Shown here: positions 45,325-54,080 of the stretch, one piece after another
Numbering within the stretch: the stretch's first letter is position 1
How the letters are laid out: each line of letters begins with the position of its first letter
Source of the DNA: Ignavibacteriaceae bacterium
GTDB lineage: Bacteria; Bacteroidota; Ignavibacteria; Ignavibacteriales; Ignavibacteriaceae
Length of the DNA: 64,000 bases
Assembly: GCA_019638025.1 (NCBI GenBank)
Contig: JAHBUO010000001.1
Location: forward strand, 372,001-436,000
Reading direction: 5' to 3'
The notes under the pieces: model-generated
What the model was told of the DNA's origin: nothing
Seen by the model: the letters and a program-made list of their open reading frames with translations, nothing else
Database searches by the model: none
Made by a program: the position numbers and the translations under genes

Positions 45325-45890
45325 TATTTTTCTTCTCCCTTCAATTCAGCTTTTTTAAGACCTTCAATTCCATTGTTGATGATTGCGACAATCGCTTTTG
45401 AGGAAATTGTCGCTCCTGTGATTGCTTGGATTTCATTATCCTTTGAAGGAGGCGAACCTTTAACCCATTCGATTGGCGATGATGAATTCAAGTTTTTAAA
45501 TTGATCTTTAAAAGGCTCCTCGAGAATTTTTGTTCCTAAACCGGGAGTCTCGATTTGATCTAATACTTCCATAGCGATAATATTATTTAAGTCGGTAGAT
45601 AAACCTACCATTAATCTGATTTTTCCCTGAAAACCATTCCCTTCATACGGAAGTGAATATCCGACAAAAGTTTTATTTTCATCAAAAACTTTATATGCTT
45701 CAAAAGGGAGATTATCTATTCTTTCGTAAGATTTAGCTTCCGGTTGCACAAGGAAAATCGCTCTTTCAGTTTCGGCTTTTTGATTTGCTGCAATTAGTGG
45801 TGTTGCCCAATTATTTACAAACGATAATGATCCACCGGCAACAATACCGATAAAACCAAGTGTTATCAACATTTTTGTAGTATTATTCAT
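45324..45890 (-). CDS. rnfG: Rnf complex FMN-bearing subunit RnfG
   Basis: An N-terminal membrane anchor (about 7-27) and an FMN-binding domain. The flavinylation motif TGATISS sits at about 157-163, with threonine of the S/T-GAT type as attachment site, and the GFQGKIRLMVG and ETPGLGTKILEEPF blocks are typical. It overlaps rnfD by 4 bases (ATGA). Confidence 0.94.
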   Translation of the reverse strand: MNNTTKMLITLGFIGIVAGGSLSFVNNWATPLIAANQKAETERAIFLVQPEAKSYERIDNLPFEAYKVFDENKTFVGYSLPYEGNGFQGKIRLMVGLSTDLNNIIAMEVLDQIETPGLGTKILEEPFKDQFKNLNSSSPIEWVKGSPPSKDNEIQAITGATISSKAIVAIINNGIEGLKKAELKGEEK

Positions 45891-46852
45891 TTTACCGCCC
45901 CGAAAGTTTTTGGTTGTGTGAAGCGATTAATTAATGGAACAAAACCGTTCATGAAAAGAATTGAGAACATTACTCCCTCAGGAAGACCCCCATAAACTCT
46001 AATTAAAACTACAAGGAGAGAAATTCCAATTCCGAAAATCCACATGCCTTTGGCAGTTATAGGAGATGTAACCCAATCGGTTGCCATAAAGAACATCCCA
46101 AATAAAAATCCACCGGAGAAGATGTGAAAAACGGGGTCAGGGTTTTTTGTTGGGTCAATCAACCATAAGATCCCACCAAAAAGAACAATTCCTATTAACA
46201 TCGAGAGGGGGATTCTCCAATTTACAACACCCATAGCAATCAAAAATACTCCTCCAATAATTACAGCAAGAGCAGATGTTTCTCCAATTGAACCCCCTAT
46301 ATTTCCCAAAAATAAAGGGGAGAATGAAGTATAAATTTTATCAAACTTCATTGCGGCTAACGGTGTGGCAGTTGTAGTTGCATCAACTGCGAAATTCGGG
46401 ATTGTCCATGTCGTCATTGCAACCGGAAAAGAGGCTTGTAAAAAAGCTCTTCCGGCTAATGCGGGATTAAAAATATTGTAGCCCAATCCACCGAAAACTT
46501 CTTTTCCTAAACTGATTGCAATAACAGCACCAATCACTGTTCCGAATAAAGAAAAATTTGGGGGAAGAATAAGAGCTAATAATAAACCGGTTATAACTCC
46601 ACTTCCATCGTTTATAGTAAGTTTTCTGTTTCTGATATATTTGATTAAAGATTCAGTTCCTATTGCCGTTGCGATACTGACACTAATTATCACTAGCTGA
46701 TACCATTCGAATATCAGAACAGCGGTAATTACTGCCGGAATTAAACTTATAACTACAAGCCACATTGCATATTGAGTCGACCAGCGCGAGTGAATATGCG
46801 GCGAACTTGTGAGTTCTAATTTGTATGATGGATTTTCTGTAACTGTTTCCAT
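45887..46852 (-). CDS. rnfD: Rnf complex FMN-bearing membrane subunit RnfD
   Basis: A 321-residue membrane protein with conserved SSPHIHSR start, NDGSGVITGLLLALILPP, GGLGYNIFNPALAGRAFL and the flavinylation region VDATTTATPLA, in which Thr163 is the expected FMN site. In the window, RnfD is separated from RnfC by two decayed genes, although the two are normally adjacent. A start at 46852 follows 120 bases of non-coding DNA. Confidence 0.94.
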   Translation of the reverse strand: METVTENPSYKLELTSSPHIHSRWSTQYAMWLVVISLIPAVITAVLIFEWYQLVIISVSIATAIGTESLIKYIRNRKLTINDGSGVITGLLLALILPPNFSLFGTVIGAVIAISLGKEVFGGLGYNIFNPALAGRAFLQASFPVAMTTWTIPNFAVDATTTATPLAAMKFDKIYTSFSPLFLGNIGGSIGETSALAVIIGGVFLIAMGVVNWRIPLSMLIGIVLFGGILWLIDPTKNPDPVFHIFSGGFLFGMFFMATDWVTSPITAKGMWIFGIGISLLVVLIRVYGGLPEGVMFSILFMNGFVPLINRFTQPKTFGAVK

Positions 46853-46971
46853 TTATTACTTTATTGATTCAAAAAATTTTGCAATTCTGATCTCGCTTCT
46901 TTTATAAGCGGATTATTTTACTTTCTCTAAGAGAACAATCTTAAATTGTTTGCTTTTATTTTTCCTCTGTT

Positions 46972-47614
46972 TTACTTCATCAATGTCATCTTGTTATTTT
47001 GAATAAAGTCATTCACCCTCAAAGAGTATATGTAAACTCCACTTGGAAGATTTCTAGCATCGAATGGTACTTCATAAATTCCAGCAGGTTGTACTTCATT
47101 TGATAGTGTTACTATTTCTTGACCTAATAAATTATACACATTCAATTGAACTAGGCCTTGCTCTTTTATTTGATAACTAATAATAGTTACTGGATTAAAA
47201 GGATTCGGATAGTTCTGACTTAAGCCATATTCAGTTACAATATTTGTATTTTCAATTGAAGATAAATTCTGATTTTTATTTTCGATTTGAGTTTTACCCT
47301 TTGCTAACAAAATATTTTCTAATCGTTCGTATCTACCGCTTGATACAAATATAAATGTTCTTTCAAGACTCTCATCCACTGGTGGTGCAATATAAATATT
47401 AGCATGGGCGGGGACACTCATATCTTGTAGCAAATGACACATTCTACCAACTATTTCCCGCACGGTATTATTTTTTACATCATCATTTAACCGTAAAGAT
47501 ATTGTTCCATTTGTTGGTTTTATAAAATAATCCTTACCGTTTTCAACATTCATGCTGTTTGTGAGCAAAACTAATTGAAGTGATAAGTAAAATAAAGACA
47601 AATAGCTTTTTCGT
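46972..47614 (-). pseudogene. Decayed T9SS-secreted zinc-phospholipase-C-like gene
   Basis: From 47614, an ACG sits where an ATG would be expected: AAGGAG at 47628-47623 lies 8 bases upstream, and the following codons give K-K-L-F-V-F-I-L-L-I-T-S-I-S-F-A-H-K-Q-H-E, a textbook signal peptide. That frame meets a TGA after about 22 codons. A second frame (46972-47601) then holds the rest: GRMCHLLQDMSVPAHAN, similar to the zinc site of phospholipase-C-like enzymes, and a type A T9SS domain (QNYPNPFNPVT to KMTLMK). Most of the catalytic domain is missing. This reads as a start-codon mutation, a frameshift and internal deletion. Confidence 0.7.
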
Positions 47615-47645
47615 TTTAATTACTCCTTATTTTAAAAAATTATAG

Positions 47646-47945
47646 TTAAATCCTATTTTCAGTGATGGACCATAAAGAATATCTGCCTCTAATTTCTTTA
47701 TCTATTTCAGCATTACTTGTTAAGCTATTGCTAGCATCCATTACAACCTTTGTTGTCCAAAATGCATTATTATCTGAATAATAGTACTGCCAAACATTGC
47801 CCTCATGCAATGGATTATATTCCCGTTTTTGGCTGTAGTACCCTTCTTTAAAATCTTCAGAAACATTATTTATATATTGAATTTGAATTTGTGCAAAACT
47901 AAGGCTGCTTAAAATACAAATTGAAATTATGGTTACTTTATTCAT
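47646..47945 (-). pseudogene. N-terminal fragment of a secreted protein
   Basis: 99 residues with a signal peptide (about 1-18) and a short EYNPLHEGNVWQYYYSD segment, of the kind found at the N-terminus of longer secreted proteins in this lineage. It then stops. No C-terminal sorting domain or other domain follows. No ribosome site is evident. It is most likely a truncated gene, lying between rnfC and the decayed phospholipase-like gene. Confidence 0.5.
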
Positions 47946-47962
47946 AAATATAAACTACGCCA

Positions 47963-49294
47963 TTATTTAGCAACTAGTGCCTTCTTTTTCCCGAGTCTTA
48001 TCCACTGAACAAGCGGAATATTTGCCGGGCAAGTGTATGCACATGTACCGCATTCCATGCAAACGCGAATATCGAGAGCCTCAGCCTCTTCAATTTTACC
48101 GAGCTGGCTGTAACGCGCTAATTTTGTAGGGATTAGATTAACGGGACATGCTTCAACACACTTTCCGCATCTGAGACACGGAGTCTCCGGTTTTTCCGCA
48201 ACCTCTTCTTTTGTAAGTACAAGTATTCCCGAAGTAGCTTTCATAACCGGGGCAGAAAAATCGTATTGAGAAACTCCCATCATCGGACCACCGACTACTA
48301 CTTTTATTGCGTCATCTGTAACTCCACCGCAATAGTTTAGAATTTCATCAATTGGGGTACCGACACGGGCAATCAAATTTTTACTCTCTTTAATTCCATT
48401 TCCCGTTATTGTAAGAGCGGCAGTAATTGAAGGCTCCCCTTTAACTACAGCTGCATAAATTGAAACGGCTGTTCCGATATTTTGAACAATTATTCCGGAA
48501 TCTAACGGCAATTTACCCGGAGGAACTTCTCTGTTTGTTAATGCTTTTATAAGCATCTTCTCGGCACCTTGCGGATATTTAGTTTCAACTGCTTCAACTG
48601 AAATATTGTTAAAAGTTTTAGCCGCTTTTTTCATTGATTCGATAGCGAGTGGTTTGTTATCTTCAATTCCGACAATTCCTTTATCAACTCCGGTTGCTTT
48701 CATAATAAGTTGAAGTCCCGCCAACACCGCTTCAGGCTGCTCGAGCATGTAGCGGTAATCTCTTGTAAGATAAGGCTCGCATTCGCATCCGTTTAAAATT
48801 ATGTAATCAATCTTTTTATCTTTTGGAGGAGATAGTTTAACAGATGCAGGAAATGCTGCGCCACCTTGTCCCACAATTCCGGTTAGCCGAACACGTTCAA
48901 TAATTTCTTCAGAAGTAATAGTTTCGTGGTTTAGTATAGGAAGAAAATCAAATTCTTCATTTTCTGAAGGTTCAATTATTATCGATTCTTTTGGAAATCC
49001 CGAAGAGTTGACACTCGTTGTTACTGCCGTGACTTTTCCGGTGACCGGACTGTGAATTGGAGAGGAGACAACTCCTTGAGCTTCAGCAATAACTGTCCCT
49101 GTTTTAACGTCACTCCCTTTTTTAACCAAAGAAACTGCCGGCTTACCGAGGTGCTGGGAAAGAGGAACGATAATTCTAGTTGGGAGAGGCATTATTTCAA
49201 AAGGTTTATCCTTTGATGGGTTTTTATATTCGGGCGGATGTACACCGCCTCTAAAAGTTTTTTCCTTTGATAAAGAAAACATCATTATATCCAA
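47963..49294 (-). CDS. rnfC: Rnf complex NADH-binding iron-sulfur subunit RnfC
   Basis: RnfC binds NADH and FMN. Visible parts: FRGGVHPPEYK start, the barrel-sandwich region GTVIAEAQGVVSSPIHSPVTG, the flavin-binding VGQGGAAFPASVKL block, the NGCECEPYLTRDYR block, and two four-cysteine cluster motifs CLRCGKCVEACP and CMECGTCAYTCP near the C-terminus. A length of 443 residues fits the family. It opens the rnf locus; rnfD follows only after about 1.1 kb of decayed genes. Confidence 0.95.
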   Translation of the reverse strand: MDIMMFSLSKEKTFRGGVHPPEYKNPSKDKPFEIMPLPTRIIVPLSQHLGKPAVSLVKKGSDVKTGTVIAEAQGVVSSPIHSPVTGKVTAVTTSVNSSGFPKESIIIEPSENEEFDFLPILNHETITSEEIIERVRLTGIVGQGGAAFPASVKLSPPKDKKIDYIILNGCECEPYLTRDYRYMLEQPEAVLAGLQLIMKATGVDKGIVGIEDNKPLAIESMKKAAKTFNNISVEAVETKYPQGAEKMLIKALTNREVPPGKLPLDSGIIVQNIGTAVSIYAAVVKGEPSITAALTITGNGIKESKNLIARVGTPIDEILNYCGGVTDDAIKVVVGGPMMGVSQYDFSAPVMKATSGILVLTKEEVAEKPETPCLRCGKCVEACPVNLIPTKLARYSQLGKIEEAEALDIRVCMECGTCAYTCPANIPLVQWIRLGKKKALVAK

Positions 49295-49668
49295 TATTCA
49301 TTATTAGCCTCTTCTGTTGCCATAAACTATGCCAACTAAAATGAGTAAAATGTTTTATTTTAATAGAATTTTTAGAGAAAACATTTATGCCTTTTCAATT
49401 TTGAAAAATTCTTTTTCCATAGTATGGAAAGAAAAAATTGCGTTTTATCAATCATAGTTATTAAACAAATAATTAGCCGCTTATTAATTTATTCTGAGAG
49501 AATTTATGATTAATTGCGCAATTGAAAATCACTGCTCATCTATTTTCGTGCTCGGGCACAATACTCTATAAGAATAGCGGTATAATCGTTTCTACTTTTA
49601 ATTACCTTTCAATTTTATAATAAATCAACTATATATTGCCAAATTATTAAATTTGCCAATGAGAAAAA
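49295..49668. other. Intergenic region without a visible gene
   Basis: 374 bases, AT-rich, between the divergent rnfC gene and an orphan ORF. It should hold the rnf promoter on the minus strand. I see no tRNA, hairpin or coding sequence in it. Confidence 0.5.
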
Positions 49669-49977
49669 ATGGGACAATATAATAGCAATAATAAGTGGGT
49701 TTATAATTGTGCGAAAGAGGACCTTGATTATAGAGCGGAGTGGGGAATTAATGGCTCCTTAACAGTCCATGTAACTAATTTAAAGGCTATTAGATACACC
49801 ATGTGGGGTTGGAATTCGAGAGATGGTTGGGTGCAATCTGGTCCGATTGAACAAACTTTGGAGCAAACTACATCTCAACCATATATATTTAACAATGTCT
49901 CTTTAGCACAGGCCATTGGGGGAGCAAATACCGCACATTTGTATTGGAATAGACGATACAAAATAGAAACTTATTAG
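49669..49977 (+). CDS. Orphan hypothetical protein
   Basis: 102 residues without a signal peptide or recognised family. It is rich in Trp, Tyr and Asn (NKWVYNC, WGINGSLTVHVTNLK, YTMWGWNSRDGW), a composition typical of extracellular beta-sheet domains, so this may be a fragment of a secreted protein. No ribosome site is clear (a GAGAAAAA run precedes the ATG). It could be a pseudogene remnant. Confidence 0.4.
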   Translation: MGQYNSNNKWVYNCAKEDLDYRAEWGINGSLTVHVTNLKAIRYTMWGWNSRDGWVQSGPIEQTLEQTTSQPYIFNNVSLAQAIGGANTAHLYWNRRYKIETY

Positions 49978-50000
49978 AAATAATATGTTTTGGCGGACAG

Positions 50001-50114
50001 ATGTATACTATACAAGATTACGATACATTGGTTGCGGGGTGCTTCATCAATGGTGATTCAAATTATCTAGATTTGTTTGATTGTATACCCGGAGGAGACG
50101 AATGCGAATCTTAA
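50001..50114 (+). CDS. Possible 37-codon ORF overlapping the next gene start
   Basis: A short frame M-Y-T-I-Q-D-Y ends in GDECES and overlaps the start of the beta-propeller gene by 13 bases; the ribosome site GGAGGA of that gene lies inside it. Acidic and Cys-containing, with no recognised family. The frame is also open upstream to 49953, continuous with the tail region of the orphan ORF in a different frame. It may be a gene remnant or a leader. Confidence 0.25.
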   Translation: MYTIQDYDTLVAGCFINGDSNYLDLFDCIPGGDECES

Positions 50115-51406
50115 TAATTTCACTATTATTAACTTCTTATTGCTTTCCCCAAGATTACTGGAAACTTTTTAACAAAGAAAATTCTCCACTTCCCTCTGAT
50201 GCTGTTTCTTCGGTTGTTCAAGATAAAAATGGTATTTATTGGATTTCTACAATCCCGGAAATAATTAATGGGGAACCTGTAGGAGGGGGTATTGCAAAAT
50301 ATAACGGGACAGAATGGCAAATATTTACTCAAAATAATTCACCCTTACCGACAAATAGGATTAGTTGGATTACCGTCGATTCCCTGAACCGTAAATGGAT
50401 TGGAACTTATGAAGAAGGCTTGATTTGTTACGATGAAGGTCAGTGGAAGATTTTTAATTCTACAAATTCCGGCTTACACTCCAATGATATCTATCATTTA
50501 GCAATTTCTAATGATACAGTGGTTTGGATAGCTACTTACAATAATGGCATTGCAAAATTTGATGGAGAAACTTGGCAAATATTTCGGCAAACCGATTTCA
50601 ATTTAGGTTCTGAAATAATAAACTTTGTTTATCCTATTAACGATACCATATGGGCGGGTGTTGATTTTGGAGGATTGATTTATTATTCAAATGGAATATG
50701 GAAACATTTCGGAACGGGTAATTACACACCTAATTTTAATCTTTCGGTAATGAGCTTAGTTAAGGATAATTTCGGTTACTTTTGGAGTAATGCTCATAAA
50801 GCGAACGTTGGGGGACTGCTGGTAAAATTTAGTGATGAAAATATTATTTTCTACGATTCAACTGAAACAGGATATAACTCAAAGTATTCTTACAACTCAA
50901 TAGCGGTTGATGATTCAAATTATAAATGGATTGGCACTCGAGATGGACTACTCTCATATAATAATTCTCTCTGGTTGAAGTACAATTCACCGTATAGTTT
51001 TAACGGATTTTCTTTCATCTATATAGATAAAAACAACAACAAAATCACATCTGGTTTTAATAATTCTAACAAAAAAATGGGATTGTTATTCTTCAACGAA
51101 AACGATGTAACATTATCAATTTCAACAGAAATAAATTATAATTTTGATTTTGCATTATTACAAAACTACCCGAATCCGTTTAATCCCGTAACAACAATAA
51201 CTTATCAAATCCCAAAAGAAGGATTAGTAACATTAAAAATCTATGACATCCTCGGTAAAGAAGTAACCACCCTTATAAACGAACAGAAACAAGCGGGAAA
51301 ATACTCAATCGAGTTTGACGCATCAAAGCTCTCAAGCGGAGTATATTTGTATGAACTTCGTTCAAATGAGTACAAATCAACTAAGAAATTATTGGTGATT
51401 AAGTAA
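50102..51406 (+). CDS. T9SS-secreted two-component-regulator-like beta-propeller protein
   Basis: The start is placed at 50102 because GGAGGA precedes it by 4 bases and it gives a signal peptide MRILIISLLLTS (the in-frame ATG at 50081 adds a basic stretch). About six to seven Reg_prop-type repeats follow (KYNGTEWQIF, TVDSLNRKWIGTYEEGL, KFDGETWQIF, AVDDSNYKWIGTRDGL). The C-terminus is a type A T9SS domain (QNYPNPFNPVT to KLLVIK). No kinase domain is present, so it is a surface propeller, not a sensor kinase. Confidence 0.85.
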   Translation: MRILIISLLLTSYCFPQDYWKLFNKENSPLPSDAVSSVVQDKNGIYWISTIPEIINGEPVGGGIAKYNGTEWQIFTQNNSPLPTNRISWITVDSLNRKWIGTYEEGLICYDEGQWKIFNSTNSGLHSNDIYHLAISNDTVVWIATYNNGIAKFDGETWQIFRQTDFNLGSEIINFVYPINDTIWAGVDFGGLIYYSNGIWKHFGTGNYTPNFNLSVMSLVKDNFGYFWSNAHKANVGGLLVKFSDENIIFYDSTETGYNSKYSYNSIAVDDSNYKWIGTRDGLLSYNNSLWLKYNSPYSFNGFSFIYIDKNNNKITSGFNNSNKKMGLLFFNENDVTLSISTEINYNFDFALLQNYPNPFNPVTTITYQIPKEGLVTLKIYDILGKEVTTLINEQKQAGKYSIEFDASKLSSGVYLYELRSNEYKSTKKLLVIK

Positions 51407-51670
51407 GAGAAGCCTTAATTAACAATAAATATTGTCTAACTGAAAAGTTTAAGATTTTTCGAGAAGTTTTACTCCATTAATCTCGGCACACTCTCCTAAC
51501 TAATTTCAACAATTTTAAATGGATGTACCTGTCATTTATTTTAATTAGTTCATCACTGATTTTCAATCAATTCTAAATTTAAAATATTTTAGGAAAGCCC
51601 TCTTCATTACCTCTATGTAATTAAAGCGAAATAGACTAATTTTGTTTATTAAATTATGATTGAGGTGAAA

Positions 51671-52642
51671 ATGCAATATCGTGAACTTGGTAATACTGGT
51701 GTTAAAATTTCAGAAATCAGTTTGGGCTGTTGGACTCTTGGCGGACTAAATTGGGTTAACGGAGTTCCCAACGGCTGGGCAAATGTTGATGAACATGAAG
51801 CTTCTGAAGCTATTCATTACGCCATCGATAGAGGAGTTAATCATTTTGATAATGCCGATGTATATGGTAACGGCAAAGCTGAAAGACTTCTTGCTAAAAT
51901 ATTGGGAAGTAAAACTAACGAAGTAATTATAGCTACTAAAGTCGGTTGGTTTCCCGGAACTGCGGCACACGCTTACGAAGCAAAACATATAAGGCATCAA
52001 TGTGAGCAATCGTTAGTTAATCTAAAAAGAGACGATATCGATTTATATTATTTTCATCATGGTCATTTTGGTGATAATGGCGAGTATCTTGACGATGCAG
52101 TTGAGGTGATGTATCGCCTAAAAGATGAAGGAAAAATAAGATTTATCGGGCAATCTGCATATTCACACGATGATTTTATGCGATTAGTTCCGAAAGTAAA
52201 ACCGGATGCTTTGCAAAGTTATTGTAGCGCAAAAGATGACAAATTTGTCGCCGAGGGGACTCCGACAAGAAAGTTACTTGAAGAGTACGGAATGTCGTTT
52301 ATTGCGTTTGGTCCGCTCGAGCAAGGAATTATGCTCGGAAAGTATAGCGCAAGCAATCCCCCCCATTTCGAAGCGGGAGATCATCGTGCAAATTCTGCCA
52401 GGTTTCATAATGAGAACCTTGCATACTTAGAAAACAAAGTCAATCAGTTAAAAAATCATTTTGGTGATTCAGTCGAATCTCTGGCAAGAGTAGCATTGCA
52501 ATACTTGCTTCATTATAATGTTGTGGGAGCAGTTATTCCGGGGTTTAGAAATTTGAATCAAGTTAAGGTAAATCTTAGTGCAATGGATAAGCCATTAACC
52601 CAAGATGAATTTAATTTTGTAAGAAGTTTATTCGCTAATTAA
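51671..52642 (+). CDS. Aldo/keto reductase
   Basis: Start chosen at 51671 (MQYRELGNTG) because GAGGTGA directly precedes it; the in-frame ATG at 51656 would add 5 residues. The barrel has the conserved GLGCWTLGG-like ISLGCWTLGG, NHFDNADVYGNG (catalytic Asp and Tyr), TKVG with catalytic Lys, YYFHHG (His) and the NADPH-binding end AVIPGFRNLNQV. It reduces a carbonyl substrate with NADPH; substrate unknown. It is followed by a hairpin and the tryptophanase gene. Confidence 0.9.
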   Translation: MQYRELGNTGVKISEISLGCWTLGGLNWVNGVPNGWANVDEHEASEAIHYAIDRGVNHFDNADVYGNGKAERLLAKILGSKTNEVIIATKVGWFPGTAAHAYEAKHIRHQCEQSLVNLKRDDIDLYYFHHGHFGDNGEYLDDAVEVMYRLKDEGKIRFIGQSAYSHDDFMRLVPKVKPDALQSYCSAKDDKFVAEGTPTRKLLEEYGMSFIAFGPLEQGIMLGKYSASNPPHFEAGDHRANSARFHNENLAYLENKVNQLKNHFGDSVESLARVALQYLLHYNVVGAVIPGFRNLNQVKVNLSAMDKPLTQDEFNFVRSLFAN

Positions 52643-52655
52643 AATAATATTGATG

Positions 52656-52690
52656 TTTCATTCACCGGCAGAGGATGAAATTTAATTTTT
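52656..52690 (+). terminator. Hairpin with T-tract between aldo/keto reductase and tnaA
   Basis: TTTCATTC / GGATGAAA (one G-T pair) with a 9-base loop, followed by TTTAATTTTT. It lies 13 bases after the reductase stop and ends just before the tnaA ribosome site (AGGAAA), so it could end the reductase transcript or attenuate tnaA. Confidence 0.4.
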
Positions 52691-52700
52691 AGGAAATCAA

Positions 52701-54074
52701 ATGAAAACTATAATTGAACCATTTAGAATAAAATCAGTAGAGCCAATCCGTTTTACAACCAAAGAGGAAAGAATAAAAATTCTTGAAAAAGCGGGATACA
52801 ATCCATTTTTAATTCATGCAGATGATGTTTTAATTGATTTACTGACCGATAGCGGCACCTCAGCCATGAGCTCGCTTCAATGGGCGGGGATTATGCAGGG
52901 AGATGAATCTTATGCCGGTTCTAAAAGTTTTTTCAGATTTGAAGATGCTATCAGAAAAATTACCGGAATGAAATTTATTATTCCGACACATCAAGGTAGA
53001 GCAGCAGAAAAAATATTGTTTTCGATTACAGGCGGTGAGGGGAAATTTATTCCAAACAATACTCACTTTGATACTACCCGTGCCAATATTGAGTTTAGCG
53101 GCGCAGAGGCATTTGATTTCCTAAATGAAATAGGAAAACATCCTGAAATACGAGCCGATTTTAAAGGTGATATGGATATTGAAAAATTGGAAAAGTTTAT
53201 CATCGAAAAAGGAAAAGAAAATATTCCGATGGTGATGATTACTATCACCAATAATTCGGGAGGCGGTCAACCTGTTTCATTAAAAAATATTCGTGAAGTT
53301 AAAGAAGTCTGTAGCAAATATAGACTTCCGTTATTCATTGATGCGTGCCGATTTGCCGAAAACGCTTATTTTATTAAAATGAGAGAAAAGGGATATAGAG
53401 AAAAATCTGTTCTTGAAATATCACAAGAAATTTTCTCTTATGCTGATGGTGTTACAATGAGTGCAAAGAAAGATGCGCTTGTAAATATTGGTGGATTCCT
53501 CGCAATGAATGATGAAGACCTTGCAATGAAATGCCGTAACTTACTTATTGTTACAGAAGGCTTTCCGACTTACGGAGGTTTAGCAGGTCGAGACCTTGAA
53601 GCTGTTGCGCAAGGTTTAGAAGAGGTTGTTGATGAACATTATCTTCAGTATAGAATAAGAAGCGTTGAATACCTTGGTGAGAAACTTGTAAATGCAGGTG
53701 TTCCTATAATTGAGCCACCGGGAGGGCATGCGATTTATATCGATGCAAAAAGATTTTTACCCGAAGTTTCATCTGAACAATTTCCCGGACAATCGGTGAC
53801 TTGCGAACTTTACATTGAAGGGGGAATTCGGGGCTGCGAAATAGGAAGTGTAATGTTTGGTAAGTACGATAGCGATGGAAAATTAATTCCACCTCCGATG
53901 GAGTTGGTACGACTAGCAATTCCACGGCGCGTTTATACACAAAGCCATATCGATTATGTTTCGGAAGTCATAATTGAAGTCTATAAAAATCGAAATAAGT
54001 TGAAGGGTTATGAAATAACTTATCAAGCACCGATGCTTCGTCATTTTACTGCACAGTTTAAGCCAATGAGCTAA
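52701..54074 (+). CDS. tnaA: Tryptophanase (TnaA)
   Basis: A PLP-dependent beta-eliminating lyase of 457 residues; tryptophanase splits tryptophan into indole, pyruvate and ammonia. The PLP lysine is Lys257 in MSAKKDA; FIDACRFAENAYF and EGFPTYGGLAGRD are conserved. To separate it from tyrosine phenol-lyase I compared three positions: Asp124 (HFDTT), Ile381 (CEIGS) and His448 (LRHFTA) match the tryptophanase residues, where tyrosine phenol-lyase has Thr, Arg and Phe. It precedes DUF4905 by 6 bases. No TnaC-like leader or tnaB permease is visible. Confidence 0.9.
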   Translation: MKTIIEPFRIKSVEPIRFTTKEERIKILEKAGYNPFLIHADDVLIDLLTDSGTSAMSSLQWAGIMQGDESYAGSKSFFRFEDAIRKITGMKFIIPTHQGRAAEKILFSITGGEGKFIPNNTHFDTTRANIEFSGAEAFDFLNEIGKHPEIRADFKGDMDIEKLEKFIIEKGKENIPMVMITITNNSGGGQPVSLKNIREVKEVCSKYRLPLFIDACRFAENAYFIKMREKGYREKSVLEISQEIFSYADGVTMSAKKDALVNIGGFLAMNDEDLAMKCRNLLIVTEGFPTYGGLAGRDLEAVAQGLEEVVDEHYLQYRIRSVEYLGEKLVNAGVPIIEPPGGHAIYIDAKRFLPEVSSEQFPGQSVTCELYIEGGIRGCEIGSVMFGKYDSDGKLIPPPMELVRLAIPRRVYTQSHIDYVSEVIIEVYKNRNKLKGYEITYQAPMLRHFTAQFKPMS

Positions 54075-54080
54075 AGGTTT

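Noticed and set aside
50102..51406. Two-component sensor kinase
   Set aside because: Only propeller repeats and a T9SS domain are present; no kinase, membrane or receiver domain.
52701..54074. Tyrosine phenol-lyase
   Set aside because: Overall similarity allows it, but Asp124, Ile381 and His448 fit tryptophanase.
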